A DNA stretch of 64,000 nucleotides from the NCBI GenBank assembly GCA_913777615.1, contig CAJYTK010000015.1, forward strand, positions 32,697 through 96,696. Direction: 5' to 3'. The notes under the pieces are model-generated. The model was given only the letters and a program-made list of their open reading frames with translations. It was not told the DNA's origin and searched no databases. The stretch is from an uncultured Agrobacterium sp. (GTDB lineage: Bacteria > Pseudomonadota > Alphaproteobacteria > Rhizobiales > Rhizobiaceae). Position 1 is the first letter of the stretch. Every line of letters begins with the position of its first letter. Shown one piece after another: positions 18,052 to 28,031 of the stretch. The position numbers were made by a program, and so were the translations under genes.

Positions 18052-18073
18052 GCAATTAATTGCCTATATAGGC
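18052..18073. repeat. Two adjoining 12-bp palindromes between aidB and pyrB
   Basis: GCAATTAATTGC (18052-18063) and GCCTATATAGGC (18062-18073) are both perfect 12-base palindromes and share two bases. They lie 21-43 bp upstream of aidB and about 90 bp upstream of pyrB. They look like an operator pair; no known regulator is recognised. Confidence 0.5.
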
Positions 18074-18159
18074 TCGTTCCCGGCTTATCCCATGCTTGCC
18101 GACAAAGCCACCTGTCTTTATAGACCGCGACTGACTATTCCGGCCCGGAGGACAGTTCC

Positions 18160-19101
18160 ATGGTCTATTTTCCCCATCGCCATCTGCTTGGCATCAAGGG
18201 GCTTTCCCATCAGGATATCACGCTTCTTCTCGACAAGGCCGATGAGGCCGTAAAGATCAGCCGCCAGCGTGAAAAGAAGACGTCCACGCTTCGTGGGCTG
18301 ACACAGATCAATCTGTTCTTCGAAGCCTCAACCCGCACGCAATCCTCCTTCGAACTGGCCGGAAAACGCCTGGGCGCGGACGTGATGAACATGTCCGTCG
18401 GTAACTCTTCGGTGAAGAAGGGCGAGACGCTGATCGACACGGCAATGACGCTGAATGCGATGCGCCCAGATGTTCTTATCGTGCGTCACTCGTCCGCCGG
18501 TGCGGCAGCGCTTCTGGCACAAAAGGTCGCCTGCTCGGTGGTCAATGCCGGCGACGGACAGCATGAGCACCCGACGCAGGCGCTGCTTGACGCGCTGACG
18601 ATCCGCCGCGCCAAGGGCACCATTTCCGGAATGACCGTTGCTATTTGCGGCGATGTGCTGCATTCGCGCGTTGCTCGCTCCAACATTATTCTTCTGAACC
18701 AGATGGGGGCACGTGTGCGTGTCGTCGCGCCACCAACGCTTCTACCCTCCGGCATCGCCGATATGAGCGTGGAAGTCTACCACGACATGAAGGAAGGCCT
18801 GAAAGCTGCCGATGTGGTGATGATGCTGCGCCTCCAGCGCGAGCGCATGGCAGGTTCTTTCGTGCCTTCGGTGCGCGAATATTTCCACTATTACGGTCTT
18901 GATGCGGAAAAGTTGAAGGCTGCCAAGGAGGACGCGCTTGTCATGCATCCCGGCCCGATGAATCGCGGCGTGGAAATCGCCTCAGAAGTGGCAGATGGTC
19001 CACAGAGCGTCATCGAAGCCCAAGTGGAAATGGGCGTTGCCGTGCGCATGGCGGTGATGGAAACCCTTCTTCTTTCGCAGAATATGGGAGAGCGCGTATG
19101 A
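18160..19101 (+). CDS. pyrB: Aspartate carbamoyltransferase catalytic subunit
   Basis: A 313-residue enzyme that condenses carbamoyl phosphate with aspartate in pyrimidine synthesis. The carbamoyl-phosphate motif [13 protein letters not shown] lies near residue 52 and the [10 protein letters not shown] motif near residue 134. Downstream are [21 protein letters not shown] and the C-terminal [12 protein letters not shown] that binds aspartate. Its TGA overlaps the ATG of the dihydroorotase-like gene by four bases. The pairing with a degenerate PyrC is known for class A ATCases. Confidence 0.97.
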   Translation: MVYFPHRHLLGIKGLSHQDITLLLDKADEAVKISRQREKKTSTLRGLTQINLFFEASTRTQSSFELAGKRLGADVMNMSVGNSSVKKGETLIDTAMTLNAMRPDVLIVRHSSAGAAALLAQKVACSVVNAGDGQHEHPTQALLDALTIRRAKGTISGMTVAICGDVLHSRVARSNIILLNQMGARVRVVAPPTLLPSGIADMSVEVYHDMKEGLKAADVVMMLRLQRERMAGSFVPSVREYFHYYGLDAEKLKAAKEDALVMHPGPMNRGVEIASEVADGPQSVIEAQVEMGVAVRMAVMETLLLSQNMGERV

Positions 19102-20390
19102 GTGCCGCGACCGTCCTCAACAATGTCCGCATCATCGACCCGTCGCGCAATCTTGACGAGACCGGAACGATCATCATCGGTGCCGATGGCACCATTCTGG
19201 CTGCGGGCAAGAATGCGCAGAACCAGGGGACGCCGGATGGCGCAACGGTCCGTGACGCCAAAGGCCTCGTAGCCGTTCCCGGGCTGGTGGATGCCCGCGT
19301 CTTCGTCGGAGAACCCGGCGCCGAACACCGCGAAACGATCGAGTCGGCCTCGCGTGCCGCTGCCGCAGGTGGGGTTACCAGCTTCATCATGATGCCGGAT
19401 ACCGACCCAGTTATCGATGACATCGCGCTGGTGGAGTATGTAAAGAAGACTGCGCGCGATAAGGCCGTCGTCAACGTGCACCCGGCCGCGGCTCTGACGA
19501 AAGGTCTGCTCGGCGAAGAGATGACCGAGTTCGGCATGCTGAAGGAAGCGGGTGCGGTGGCCTTTACCAATGGCCGCAAGGCGCTGTCCGATACACTGGT
19601 GCTACGCCGCGCCATGACCTACGCCCGCGAACTTGGTGCGGTCATCTCGCTTGAAACCCGCGACAAATATATCGGCAATGGCGATATGAATGAAGGGCTG
19701 CTCGCAAGCTGGCTCGGCCTACCCGGCATCCCCAAGGAAGCCGAGGTCATTCCGCTGGAGCGAGACCTGCGCATCGCGGCGCTGACGCGCGCCAACTACC
19801 ACGCCGCCAAGATTTCCGTGCCGGAATCGGCGGAAGCCATCAAGCTTGCCAAGGCCCGTGGCGCGAAGGCAACCTGCGGGATTTCGATCAATCATCTGAC
19901 GCTCAACGAAAACGACATCGGCGAGTATCGCACTTTCTTCAAGCTTTCGCCGCCACTTCGCGCCGAAGACGATCGCGTCGCCATGGTCGAGGCGTTGAAA
20001 AACGGCACGATCGACATCATCGTCTCCTCGCATGATCCGCAGGACGTCGATACCAAGCGGCTGCCATTCTCGGATGCGGCGAGTGGCGCAATCGGACTGG
20101 AAACGATGCTGGCTGCAGCGCTTCGCCTGTATCACAGCGATCAGGTGCCGCTGATGCGGTTGATCGATGCGCTTTCGACGCGACCGGCGCAGATCTTCGG
20201 ACTGGAGGCCGGAACGCTGAAGCCTGGCGCCAAAGCCGATATTACCCTGATCGATCTTGATGAGCCGTGGCTGGTTTCGGAAAAGGGTCTGGTCTCGCGT
20301 TCGAAGAACACGCCATTCGAGGATGCGCGTTTCAGCGGGCGAGCCGTTGCGACCTATGTTGCGGGCAAGCTCGTTCATTCACTGCAGTAG
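19098..20390 (+). CDS. pyrC: Dihydroorotase-like protein, apparently non-catalytic (PyrC')
   Basis: A 430-residue protein with the type I dihydroorotase fold, but the metal and catalytic residues are replaced. The usual D-x-H-x-H-x-R-E-P-G is [10 protein letters not shown] here. The H-C-E-D and Y-H-x-x-H-x-S segments read LETRD and YHAAKIS. T-P-H-H-L reads SINHL, and the T-D-H-A-P-H segment with the catalytic Asp reads SSHDPQ. The PPLR segment is kept. Such PyrC' proteins are known in Pseudomonas as structural partners needed by the PyrB ATCase. An active dihydroorotase must be encoded elsewhere. It overlaps pyrB by four bases. Confidence 0.93.
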   Translation: MSAATVLNNVRIIDPSRNLDETGTIIIGADGTILAAGKNAQNQGTPDGATVRDAKGLVAVPGLVDARVFVGEPGAEHRETIESASRAAAAGGVTSFIMMPDTDPVIDDIALVEYVKKTARDKAVVNVHPAAALTKGLLGEEMTEFGMLKEAGAVAFTNGRKALSDTLVLRRAMTYARELGAVISLETRDKYIGNGDMNEGLLASWLGLPGIPKEAEVIPLERDLRIAALTRANYHAAKISVPESAEAIKLAKARGAKATCGISINHLTLNENDIGEYRTFFKLSPPLRAEDDRVAMVEALKNGTIDIIVSSHDPQDVDTKRLPFSDAASGAIGLETMLAAALRLYHSDQVPLMRLIDALSTRPAQIFGLEAGTLKPGAKADITLIDLDEPWLVSEKGLVSRSKNTPFEDARFSGRAVATYVAGKLVHSLQ

Positions 20391-20434
20391 AAATGTTAGT
20401 GCGCAAAGACGCACATAGAGAGGGGACCTGAGAC

Positions 20435-21052
20435 ATGACTGCATTGACCGTTTGGGACACAGCGCCCGCATTTCTCGCTCTTGCGGCGATCATCGGCTAC
20501 CTCCTCGGTTCCATTCCTTTCGGCCTGCTTCTGACGCGGGCCGCGGGGCTGGGCGACGTTCGCCAGATCGGCTCCGGCAATATCGGCGCAACCAACGTGC
20601 TTCGAACAGGCAACAAGAAGCTGGCCGCCGCCACGCTTCTCTGCGACGCGCTGAAAGGCACGGCTGCGGTGCTGATCGCCAATGCACTCTGGGGATATGA
20701 AGCATCGCTGGTGGCAGGTTTCTTCGCCTTCCTCGGTCATCTTTTCCCGGTCTGGCTCGGCTTCAAGGGCGGCAAGGGTGTCGCGACCTATATCGGCGTG
20801 CTGCTCGGTGCAGCGCCTCTCATGATGCTGGCCTTCGCCGCCATCTGGCTCATCACTGCCTTCGTCACCAAATATTCCTCTCTCTCGGCACTGGTTGCGA
20901 TGCTTGTCATCCCTATCGTCCTGTGGATCTTGGGACCGGAGAAGACCGCCCTTCTGGTCACGGTACTGAGCATCATTTCGTGGTACATGCACCGCGAAAA
21001 CATCAAGCGGTTGTTGGCCGGCACGGAAAGCAAGATCGGCAAGAAGGGCTGA
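20435..21052 (+). CDS. plsY: Glycerol-3-phosphate acyltransferase PlsY
   Basis: A 205-residue integral membrane acyltransferase that uses acyl-phosphate to make lysophosphatidic acid, the first step of phospholipid synthesis. All three family motifs are present: [18 protein letters not shown] with its conserved serine and arginine, and [17 protein letters not shown]. Five membrane segments are visible. It lies 44 bp after the dihydroorotase-like gene and 32 bp before dprA. Confidence 0.96.
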   Translation: MTALTVWDTAPAFLALAAIIGYLLGSIPFGLLLTRAAGLGDVRQIGSGNIGATNVLRTGNKKLAAATLLCDALKGTAAVLIANALWGYEASLVAGFFAFLGHLFPVWLGFKGGKGVATYIGVLLGAAPLMMLAFAAIWLITAFVTKYSSLSALVAMLVIPIVLWILGPEKTALLVTVLSIISWYMHRENIKRLLAGTESKIGKKG

Positions 21053-21084
21053 GACAGGATCGTCCGGCAAGTTTGGAGGAAGCG

Positions 21085-22236
21085 ATGTCGCGTGATGAAG
21101 AAACGAAACGCGGCATTGTCCTGTCGGAGAAGCAAAAGCTTTCCTGGCTGCGGCTGATCCGCAGCGACAATATCGGCCCCGTTACCTTCCGCGACCTGAT
21201 CAATCACTTCGGTAGTGCTGAAGCGGCACTGGAGGCCCTCCCCGATCTCTCCCGCCGCGGTGGAGCGGCGCGCAGTCCACGCATCACCACGCTCGATCAA
21301 GCCGAACGCGAGATGGAGATTGCGGCACGGTTTGGCGCACGCTTTGTCGGCATTGGAGAACCGGACTATCCGCCCGCCTTGAGAGAGATCGATGGTGCTC
21401 CGCCGCTGATCGCTATGAAAGGCAACAGTGCCACGGTTATCCGTCCTTCGCTCGGAGTAGTCGGCTCTCGCAATGCCTCGATCAACGGGACGAAATTCGC
21501 CGCGATGCTTTCACGCCAGTGCGGACAGGCTGGCTATACAATTGCCTCGGGTCTTGCTCGCGGCATCGACGCAGCCGCTCACGCCGCCAGTCTTTCGACC
21601 GGCACCGTTGCCATGCTGGCAGGTGGTCTGGATAAGCCTTACCCATCTGAGAATTTCCGCCTTCTCGATGACATCTATGCCAATGGCGGCGCGACCATCA
21701 GCGAGATGCCTTTTGGCTGGGAGCCGCGTGCGCGCGATTTTCCGAGGCGAAACCGGCTGATTGCCGGCGTCTCGCTTGGCGTGCTGATCGTGGAGGCTGC
21801 CGAGCGCTCCGGCTCTCTCATCACTGCCAGACTTGCAGGCGAGTTCGGCCGCATCGTATTTTCAGTCCCAGGTTCACCGCTCGATTCTCGCTGCCATGGC
21901 ACCAACCGCCTCATCAAGGACGGCGCGACACTGGTTACTGAAGCCGCCGATATTCTGGATTCACTGTCACCGATGATTGAGCCGAGGCTCAATCTTCAGC
22001 AGGTGGCGAGAGAAGACAGTAGCGGTCCCCCCACCCACTCGATGTCCGGAGCCGGAGACAATGAGCGCGCCATCCTCGCACAAGCGCTTGGCCCCTCACC
22101 GGTAGAAACCGACGACATCATTCGCCACACCGGCCTGCCGGCGGCAACCGTCTATCTTCTGCTACTCGAACTCGATATCGCTGGTAAATTGAACCGGCAT
22201 TCAGGCGGGCGCATTTCCATGATCATGGCAGAGTGA
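21085..22236 (+). CDS. dprA: DNA-processing protein DprA
   Basis: A 383-residue protein that binds incoming single-stranded DNA and loads RecA during transformation. The Rossmann domain shows LGVVGSRNASING, GYTIASGLARGIDAAAH, GGLDKPYPSEN, SEMPFGWEPRARDFPRRNRLIAG and SGSLITARLA, the standard order. The C-terminal winged helix (VETDDIIRHTGLPAATVYLLLLELDIAGKL) is present. GGAGGAAGCG precedes the ATG at 21085; the open frame extends further upstream inside plsY but is not needed. Confidence 0.96.
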   Translation: MSRDEETKRGIVLSEKQKLSWLRLIRSDNIGPVTFRDLINHFGSAEAALEALPDLSRRGGAARSPRITTLDQAEREMEIAARFGARFVGIGEPDYPPALREIDGAPPLIAMKGNSATVIRPSLGVVGSRNASINGTKFAAMLSRQCGQAGYTIASGLARGIDAAAHAASLSTGTVAMLAGGLDKPYPSENFRLLDDIYANGGATISEMPFGWEPRARDFPRRNRLIAGVSLGVLIVEAAERSGSLITARLAGEFGRIVFSVPGSPLDSRCHGTNRLIKDGATLVTEAADILDSLSPMIEPRLNLQQVAREDSSGPPTHSMSGAGDNERAILAQALGPSPVETDDIIRHTGLPAATVYLLLLELDIAGKLNRHSGGRISMIMAE

Positions 22237-22479
22237 CGCATCGAAGCACCGCTAAAGCGGAGGACTTGCGGAGCTGTAAGCGACGGCATCACGCCTATCT
22301 GAAATTGTCTCCTTCTGATGAAAATTGTAGAAGTTGCATGCGTCTGCGAAGACAGAAAAAGGGGCTCTCCCCCTTGACCGGAGCGCATTACCTGTCCATG
22401 TCGAAATAAAAGGATGGCGTCGTTGCATGCGCAATAAGCGACGATGCCGGTTAACGGACATGTTCCCAGAGAAAAAAAT

Positions 22480-25170
22480 ATGAATGTCGTCGTCGTAGAG
22501 TCTCCGGCAAAAGCCAAGACGATCAACAAGTATCTTGGCCCCGGCTATCAGGTCCTTGCATCGTTCGGCCACGTGCGGGACCTTCCCGCCAAGGATGGTT
22601 CTGTTCTTCCAGACCAGGATTTTGAAATGTCCTGGGAGGTCGATCCTGCGTCGCAGAAACGCATGAAGGATATCGCCGATGCCGTGAAGGCATCCGATGG
22701 CCTGTTTCTGGCGACCGACCCTGATCGCGAGGGGGAAGCGATTTCCTGGCACGTTCTGGACCTTCTGAAAAAGAAGAAGGTTTTAGGCGACAAGCCGGTC
22801 AAGCGCGTGGTGTTCAACGCGATCACCAAGAAGGCCGTTCTGGATGCTATGGCAGAACCCCGCGATATCGATGTTCCGCTCGTCGATGCCTATCTCGCTC
22901 GCCGCGCTCTGGACTATCTCGTTGGCTTCAACCTGTCGCCGGTTCTCTGGCGCAAGCTGCCGGGCGCTCGTTCCGCCGGGCGCGTGCAGTCTGTGGCGCT
23001 CCGGCTGGTCTGCGACCGCGAATCGGAGATCGAGCGCTTCGTCTCGGAAGAATACTGGAACATCTCCGCACTCTTGAAGACACCACGCGGTGACGAGTTC
23101 GAAGCGAAGCTCGTTTCGGCCGATGGCAAGCGCCTTCAGGGCAAGTCGATCAAGACCGGTGACGATGCAACGCGGCTGAAGACATTGCTGGAAGGCGCAA
23201 GCTACGTCGTCGATACGGTCGAAGCAAAGCCAGTCAAGCGTAATCCGGGCCCTCCCTTCACGACATCGACGCTTCAGCAGGCAGCCTCTTCACGCCTTGG
23301 CTTTTCGGCATCGCGCACGATGCAGGTAGCGCAGAGACTTTATGAAGGTATCGACATCGGCGGTGAGACAGTCGGTCTCATTACCTATATGCGTACCGAT
23401 GGCGTGCAGATGGCGCCCGAAGCGATCGACGCCGCACGGCGCGCGATCGGCGAGCAGTTCGGCGAGCGCTATGTGCCGGAAAAGGCGCGCTTCTATTCCA
23501 CCAAGGCCAAAAACGCTCAGGAAGCCCACGAGGCTATCCGTCCGACGGACTTCAATCGCTCTCCGGACAAGGTAAAGCGTTATCTCGATTCAGATCAGCT
23601 TCGTCTCTACGATCTGGTCTGGAAACGTGGCATTGCGAGCCAGATGGCCTCCGCAGAGATCGAACGCACGACAGTTGAAATTCTTGCCGACAACAAGGGC
23701 GAGAAGGCAGGTCTGCGCGCTGTCGGCTCCGTCATCCGTTTCGATGGCTTCATTGCCGCCTATACGGATCAGAAGGAAGATGGCGAGCAGAGCGACGATA
23801 GCGAAGACGGTGGACGCCTGCCGCAGATCAATGCCCGCGAAAATCTTGCCAGGCAGAAGATCAATGCAAGCCAGCATTTCACCGAGCCCCCACCGCGTTA
23901 CTCGGAAGCATCGCTGATCAAGAAGATGGAAGAGCTCGGTATCGGCCGACCCTCCACCTATGCCGCGACGCTGAAGACACTGAGTGACCGCGAATATATC
24001 GTCGTCGACAAGCGCAAACTAATCCCGCATTCGCGCGGCCGGCTGGTGACGGCCTTCCTGGAAAGCTTCTTCACCCGCTATGTGGAATATGATTTCACTG
24101 CCGATCTGGAAGAGAAGCTCGACCGGATCTCGGCAGGCGAACTCGATTGGAAGCAAGTTCTTCGAGACTTCTGGAAGGACTTCTTCGCCCAGATCGAAGA
24201 CACCAAGGAACTGCGCGTCACCAACGTTCTCGACGCTCTGAACGAGGTGCTGGCACCCCTGGTCTTCCCCAAACGCGAAGACGGTTCCGATCCGCGCATC
24301 TGCCAGGTGTGCGGCACCGGCAACCTATCGCTGAAGCTCGGAAAATACGGCGCTTTCGTCGGCTGCTCCAACTATCCGGACTGCAACTACACCCGCCAGT
24401 TGACCTCCGATGGCGCGGAAGCCGAAGCCGCAGCGCTGAATGAGCCGAAGGCGCTTGGCGCCGATCCAATGACCGGCGAAGAACTGACGCTTCGGTCTGG
24501 CCGTTTCGGACCCTATATTCAACGTGGCGATGGCAAGGAAGCCAAGCGGGCCTCACTGCCAAAGGGTTGGAAGCCTGAAGAGATCGACCATGAGAAGGCA
24601 TTGGCACTGATCAATTTGCCACGCGATATCGGCAAGCATCCAGAAACCGGCAAGATGATTTCTGCCGGCATCGGTCGCTATGGTCCGTTCCTGATGCATG
24701 ATGGTGGTTATGCCAATCTGGAGAGCGTCGAAGACGTGTTTTCCATCGGCCTAAACCGCGCCGTGACCGTGATTGCGGAAAAGAAAGCAGCGCCCGGTCG
24801 TGGCCGCGCCGCGACGCCTGCCGCCCTGAAGTCGTTGGGGGATCACCCGGATGGTGGCGCGATTACCGTTCGCGACGGTCGCTTTGGTCCTTACGTGAAC
24901 TGGGGCAAGGTCAATGCGACGATCCCCAAGGCACAGTCTCCGGATACGGTGACGCTGGATGAGGCGCTGGTACTGATTGCCGAGCGCATTGCCAAGACCG
25001 GCGGCAAGCCGGTCAAGGCCAAGAAGGCTCCGGCAAAAAAGAAGACCGAAGGCGAGGCAGACGCCAAGCCCGCAAAGGCGAAAGCGGCAAGCAAGACGAA
25101 GGCGGCCGCCAAGCCTAAGGCTGCGGCGAAGCCCAAGACAGCAGCGAAAACCAAAAAGGCAGAATCGTGA
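22480..25170 (+). CDS. topA: DNA topoisomerase I
   Basis: An 896-residue type IA topoisomerase that relaxes negative supercoils. The TOPRIM domain starts MNVVVVESPAKAKTINKYL with DPDREGEAISWH near residue 80. The catalytic tyrosine is in GLITYMRTDG near residue 308. One intact C4 zinc finger, CQVCGTGN...CSNYPDC, lies near residues 608-634. Later zinc-finger-like repeats (SGRFGPYI, IGRYGPFL, DGRFGPYV) lack cysteines. The tail from about residue 845 is a Lys/Ala-rich basic extension common in alphaproteobacteria. The first in-frame ATG at 22444 was rejected because the family starts at MNVVVVES. Confidence 0.98.
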   Translation: MNVVVVESPAKAKTINKYLGPGYQVLASFGHVRDLPAKDGSVLPDQDFEMSWEVDPASQKRMKDIADAVKASDGLFLATDPDREGEAISWHVLDLLKKKKVLGDKPVKRVVFNAITKKAVLDAMAEPRDIDVPLVDAYLARRALDYLVGFNLSPVLWRKLPGARSAGRVQSVALRLVCDRESEIERFVSEEYWNISALLKTPRGDEFEAKLVSADGKRLQGKSIKTGDDATRLKTLLEGASYVVDTVEAKPVKRNPGPPFTTSTLQQAASSRLGFSASRTMQVAQRLYEGIDIGGETVGLITYMRTDGVQMAPEAIDAARRAIGEQFGERYVPEKARFYSTKAKNAQEAHEAIRPTDFNRSPDKVKRYLDSDQLRLYDLVWKRGIASQMASAEIERTTVEILADNKGEKAGLRAVGSVIRFDGFIAAYTDQKEDGEQSDDSEDGGRLPQINARENLARQKINASQHFTEPPPRYSEASLIKKMEELGIGRPSTYAATLKTLSDREYIVVDKRKLIPHSRGRLVTAFLESFFTRYVEYDFTADLEEKLDRISAGELDWKQVLRDFWKDFFAQIEDTKELRVTNVLDALNEVLAPLVFPKREDGSDPRICQVCGTGNLSLKLGKYGAFVGCSNYPDCNYTRQLTSDGAEAEAAALNEPKALGADPMTGEELTLRSGRFGPYIQRGDGKEAKRASLPKGWKPEEIDHEKALALINLPRDIGKHPETGKMISAGIGRYGPFLMHDGGYANLESVEDVFSIGLNRAVTVIAEKKAAPGRGRAATPAALKSLGDHPDGGAITVRDGRFGPYVNWGKVNATIPKAQSPDTVTLDEALVLIAERIAKTGGKPVKAKKAPAKKKTEGEADAKPAKAKAASKTKAAAKPKAAAKPKTAAKTKKAES

Positions 25171-27521
25171 GCAAAGCACCGCGTCAGAAACAGAATTCCG
25201 CCAATGACGGTTTCGGACGCACCGCCCGCTCAAAGCGCGTGAATGAAAGCGAAGGCATCGTCCATGGGGAAGTGCCTTCGCGCGAAGTGTTGCTGAAGTT
25301 CATTGCCGAACATCCGCAACAGGCGTCCAAGCGCGAAATCGCCAAGGCGTTCGGCCTGAAGGGCGACACCCGCGTGGTGCTGAAAGCTCTACTAAAGGAA
25401 TTGGAAGTTGACGGCATGGTGCAGAAGAACCGCAAGTCGCTGATGCGACCCGGTGGCCTGCCTCCCGTGACCGTTCTGGATATTACAACCCGCGACAAGG
25501 ATGGCGAACTGATCGGCCGTCCCGCCGAATGGCCGGAAGATCAAGGCGCAGCACCCGCCGTGCTGATCCGCCAGTCGTCGCAGGACCGTGGCAAAAAGGG
25601 ACCGGCAGCTGGCTTGAATGACCGCGTGCTGGCCAAGATTTTTCCCTCCAAGGACCGTAGCGGCCCTGCTTATACCGCTCGCGTCATCAAGCTGATCGAT
25701 CGCCGCCAGAGCGCGCTGATCGGCGTTTTCAAGGAGCAGCCCGGCGCTGGTGGCCGCTTGATGCCGGTCGATCGGCGCGGCGAAGAGCTGGTGATCGATC
25801 CCGATGGCGTTGGCGACGCCAAGGATGGCGATCTGATCGAGGTGGAAGTTTCGCGCAATAGTGGGCGCTACGGCCTCAAGCGTGCCAAGGTCCTTTCCGT
25901 CATTGGCTCGGTGGCGTCTGAAAAAGCCATATCCATGATCGCGATTTATGGACATGGTATTCCGCACATCTTCCCGCAGAATGTTCTGGCGGAAGCGGAT
26001 GCAGCAAAGCCCGCTACTATGGCGCACCGTGTAGACTGGCGCGATCTGCCGCTGATCACCATCGACCCGGCGGATGCCAAGGACCACGATGATGCCGTCT
26101 ATGCCGAACCCGATACATCGCCTGACAATCCCGATGGCGTGATCGTCACCGTGGCGATTGCAGATGTGTCTTATTATGTCCGCTCCGGCGCGCCGCTCGA
26201 CCGCGAAGCGCTGAAGCGCGGCAATTCCGTCTATTTTCCAGACCGCGTCGTGCCGATGCTGCCGGAGCGGATTTCCAATGATCTCTGCTCGCTCAAGGAA
26301 GGCGTCGACCGCCCTGCTCTTGCAGTGAGGATGGTGTTTTCCAAGGAGGGCCGCAAGGCGTCGCATACTTTCCATCGCATCATGATGAAGAGTGCGGCCA
26401 AGCTCTCCTACCAACAGGCGCAGGCGGCCATCGACGGCAAGCCCGATGACAAGACCGGCCCCATGCTGGAGCCGATCCTGAAGCCACTCTGGCATGCCTA
26501 TGAGGTGATGAAGCGCGGGCGCGATCGTCGCCAGCCACTTGAACTCGACATGCCGGAGCGCAAGATCGTTCTGCGCGACGATGGCACTGTCGACAAGGTC
26601 ATCATTCCAGAACGCCTCGATGCTCATAAGCTGATCGAGGAAATGATGATCCAGGCGAACGTTTCCGCGGCCGAGACGCTGGAAAAGAAGAAGCAGCCGC
26701 TTGTCTATCGCGTTCACGATGCCCCCACACTTGCAAAGCAGGAGACGTTGCGCGAATTCCTCGCAACGCTCGGCATCACTATGGCCAAGGGCGGTCAGGT
26801 GCGCGCCAACTCCTTCAACGGCATCCTGGCTCGGGCGGAAGATACGCCGCATCAGATCATGGTCAACGAGATGGTGTTGCGCTCGCAGAGCCAGGCGATC
26901 TACAGCCCAGAGAATATCGGCCATTTCGGTCTCAATCTCATGAAGTATGCACACTTCACCTCGCCCATTCGCCGCTATGCGGATCTGATCGTGCATCGTG
27001 CGCTGGTTGGCTCTTTGGGACTTGGTGAAGGTGGTATCACGCCACAGGAAGAAGCCACACTCGACGATATCGCCGCTGAGATTTCGACCTTCGAGCGCCG
27101 GGCGATGGCCGCCGAGCGCGATACCATCAACCGGCTGATAGCGCACCATCTTTCCGAACGCGTCGGCGAGGAATTCGAAGGCCGGGTTGGCGGTGTCACC
27201 AAGGCGGGACTATTTGTCGCGCTTCCACAGTTTGGCGCAGACGGTTTCGTTCCTATATCTACGATCGGAACCGATTATTTCATCTATGACGAAGCGCATC
27301 AGGCACTAACGGGTGAGAAGACCGGTCTCGGCTTCCAGCTTGGCGATACCGTTCAGGTTCGTCTGGCCGAAGCCGTACCGCTGGCGGGCGCGCTTCGCTT
27401 CGAGATGTTGAGCGAAGGGCGCAAGATGCCGGCAGGCACACGATCCTTCCACAAGACGGCGCGCCGGAGTGGAGGGCGTATGGCGGCACCGGGAACAAGG
27501 CCGCCGCGCAGGAAACGCTGA
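25167..27521 (+). CDS. rnr: Ribonuclease R
   Basis: A 784-residue 3'-5' exoribonuclease. An N-terminal winged-helix segment (KFIAEHPQQASKREIAKAFGLKG) precedes cold-shock-like domains. The RNB catalytic domain shows DPADAKDHDDAVYAEPD near residue 300 and FTSPIRRYADLIVHR near residue 596. The S1 domain, EFEGRVGGVTKAGLFVAL, is near residue 670, followed by a basic tail rich in Arg. Its GTG start overlaps the topA TGA (GTGA), so the two are coupled. Confidence 0.96.
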   Translation: MSKAPRQKQNSANDGFGRTARSKRVNESEGIVHGEVPSREVLLKFIAEHPQQASKREIAKAFGLKGDTRVVLKALLKELEVDGMVQKNRKSLMRPGGLPPVTVLDITTRDKDGELIGRPAEWPEDQGAAPAVLIRQSSQDRGKKGPAAGLNDRVLAKIFPSKDRSGPAYTARVIKLIDRRQSALIGVFKEQPGAGGRLMPVDRRGEELVIDPDGVGDAKDGDLIEVEVSRNSGRYGLKRAKVLSVIGSVASEKAISMIAIYGHGIPHIFPQNVLAEADAAKPATMAHRVDWRDLPLITIDPADAKDHDDAVYAEPDTSPDNPDGVIVTVAIADVSYYVRSGAPLDREALKRGNSVYFPDRVVPMLPERISNDLCSLKEGVDRPALAVRMVFSKEGRKASHTFHRIMMKSAAKLSYQQAQAAIDGKPDDKTGPMLEPILKPLWHAYEVMKRGRDRRQPLELDMPERKIVLRDDGTVDKVIIPERLDAHKLIEEMMIQANVSAAETLEKKKQPLVYRVHDAPTLAKQETLREFLATLGITMAKGGQVRANSFNGILARAEDTPHQIMVNEMVLRSQSQAIYSPENIGHFGLNLMKYAHFTSPIRRYADLIVHRALVGSLGLGEGGITPQEEATLDDIAAEISTFERRAMAAERDTINRLIAHHLSERVGEEFEGRVGGVTKAGLFVALPQFGADGFVPISTIGTDYFIYDEAHQALTGEKTGLGFQLGDTVQVRLAEAVPLAGALRFEMLSEGRKMPAGTRSFHKTARRSGGRMAAPGTRPPRRKR

Positions 27522-27596
27522 AGCATTTTCGAATAGCAATATCGGCAACGACATCGCGGTTGAATGGTTCGGTTAGAACGTCTTGGAGGGATTGGT

Positions 27597-28031
27597 ATGA
27601 GCGATATACAGACAGTGCAATATGGCGGCGAAAAGCAGGAGCGTCCGCTGGGTCGCTCGATCATGCGCGGAATCTCCTGCCGATGCCCGGCCTGTGGCAG
27701 CGGTCGTCTGTTCAAAGCCTGGCTGAAGCCGGTGGACCAGTGCGCCGCCTGCGGCGAGGATCTGCATCATCAACGCTCGGACGACCTGCCACCCTATATT
27801 TCGATCATGATCCTCGGCCACGTCGCCGTCGGTGGCTTCATGATGACCGATCTCGTCTTGATGGTACCGATGTGGGTACATTTCGCCATATGGGTGCCGA
27901 TCACCATCCTGGTAGCGCTTCTGACGATCCAGCCAATCAAGGGCGGCGTAATCGGGTTGCAATGGGCGCTCAGGATGCACGGGTTTGGTAGCGAGCCGGA
28001 CAAGCCGCAGATCGACGGCTCGTCCCACTGA
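27597..28031 (+). CDS. DUF983 family membrane protein
   Basis: A 144-residue protein. The N-terminal half has a two-CxxC zinc-ribbon-like segment, CRCPACGSGRLF...CAACGEDL, and the second half has two membrane segments (about residues 66-85 and 90-115). This is the DUF983 layout, function unknown. GGAGGG precedes the ATG at 27597. It lies 75 bp after rnr, and its end overlaps the next frame. Confidence 0.9.
   Translation: MSDIQTVQYGGEKQERPLGRSIMRGISCRCPACGSGRLFKAWLKPVDQCAACGEDLHHQRSDDLPPYISIMILGHVAVGGFMMTDLVLMVPMWVHFAIWVPITILVALLTIQPIKGGVIGLQWALRMHGFGSEPDKPQIDGSSH

Noticed and set aside
22359-22375. AAGGGG...CCCCTT hairpin upstream of topA
   Set aside because: The stem is only 6 bp and is not followed by a T run, so I do not call it a terminator.
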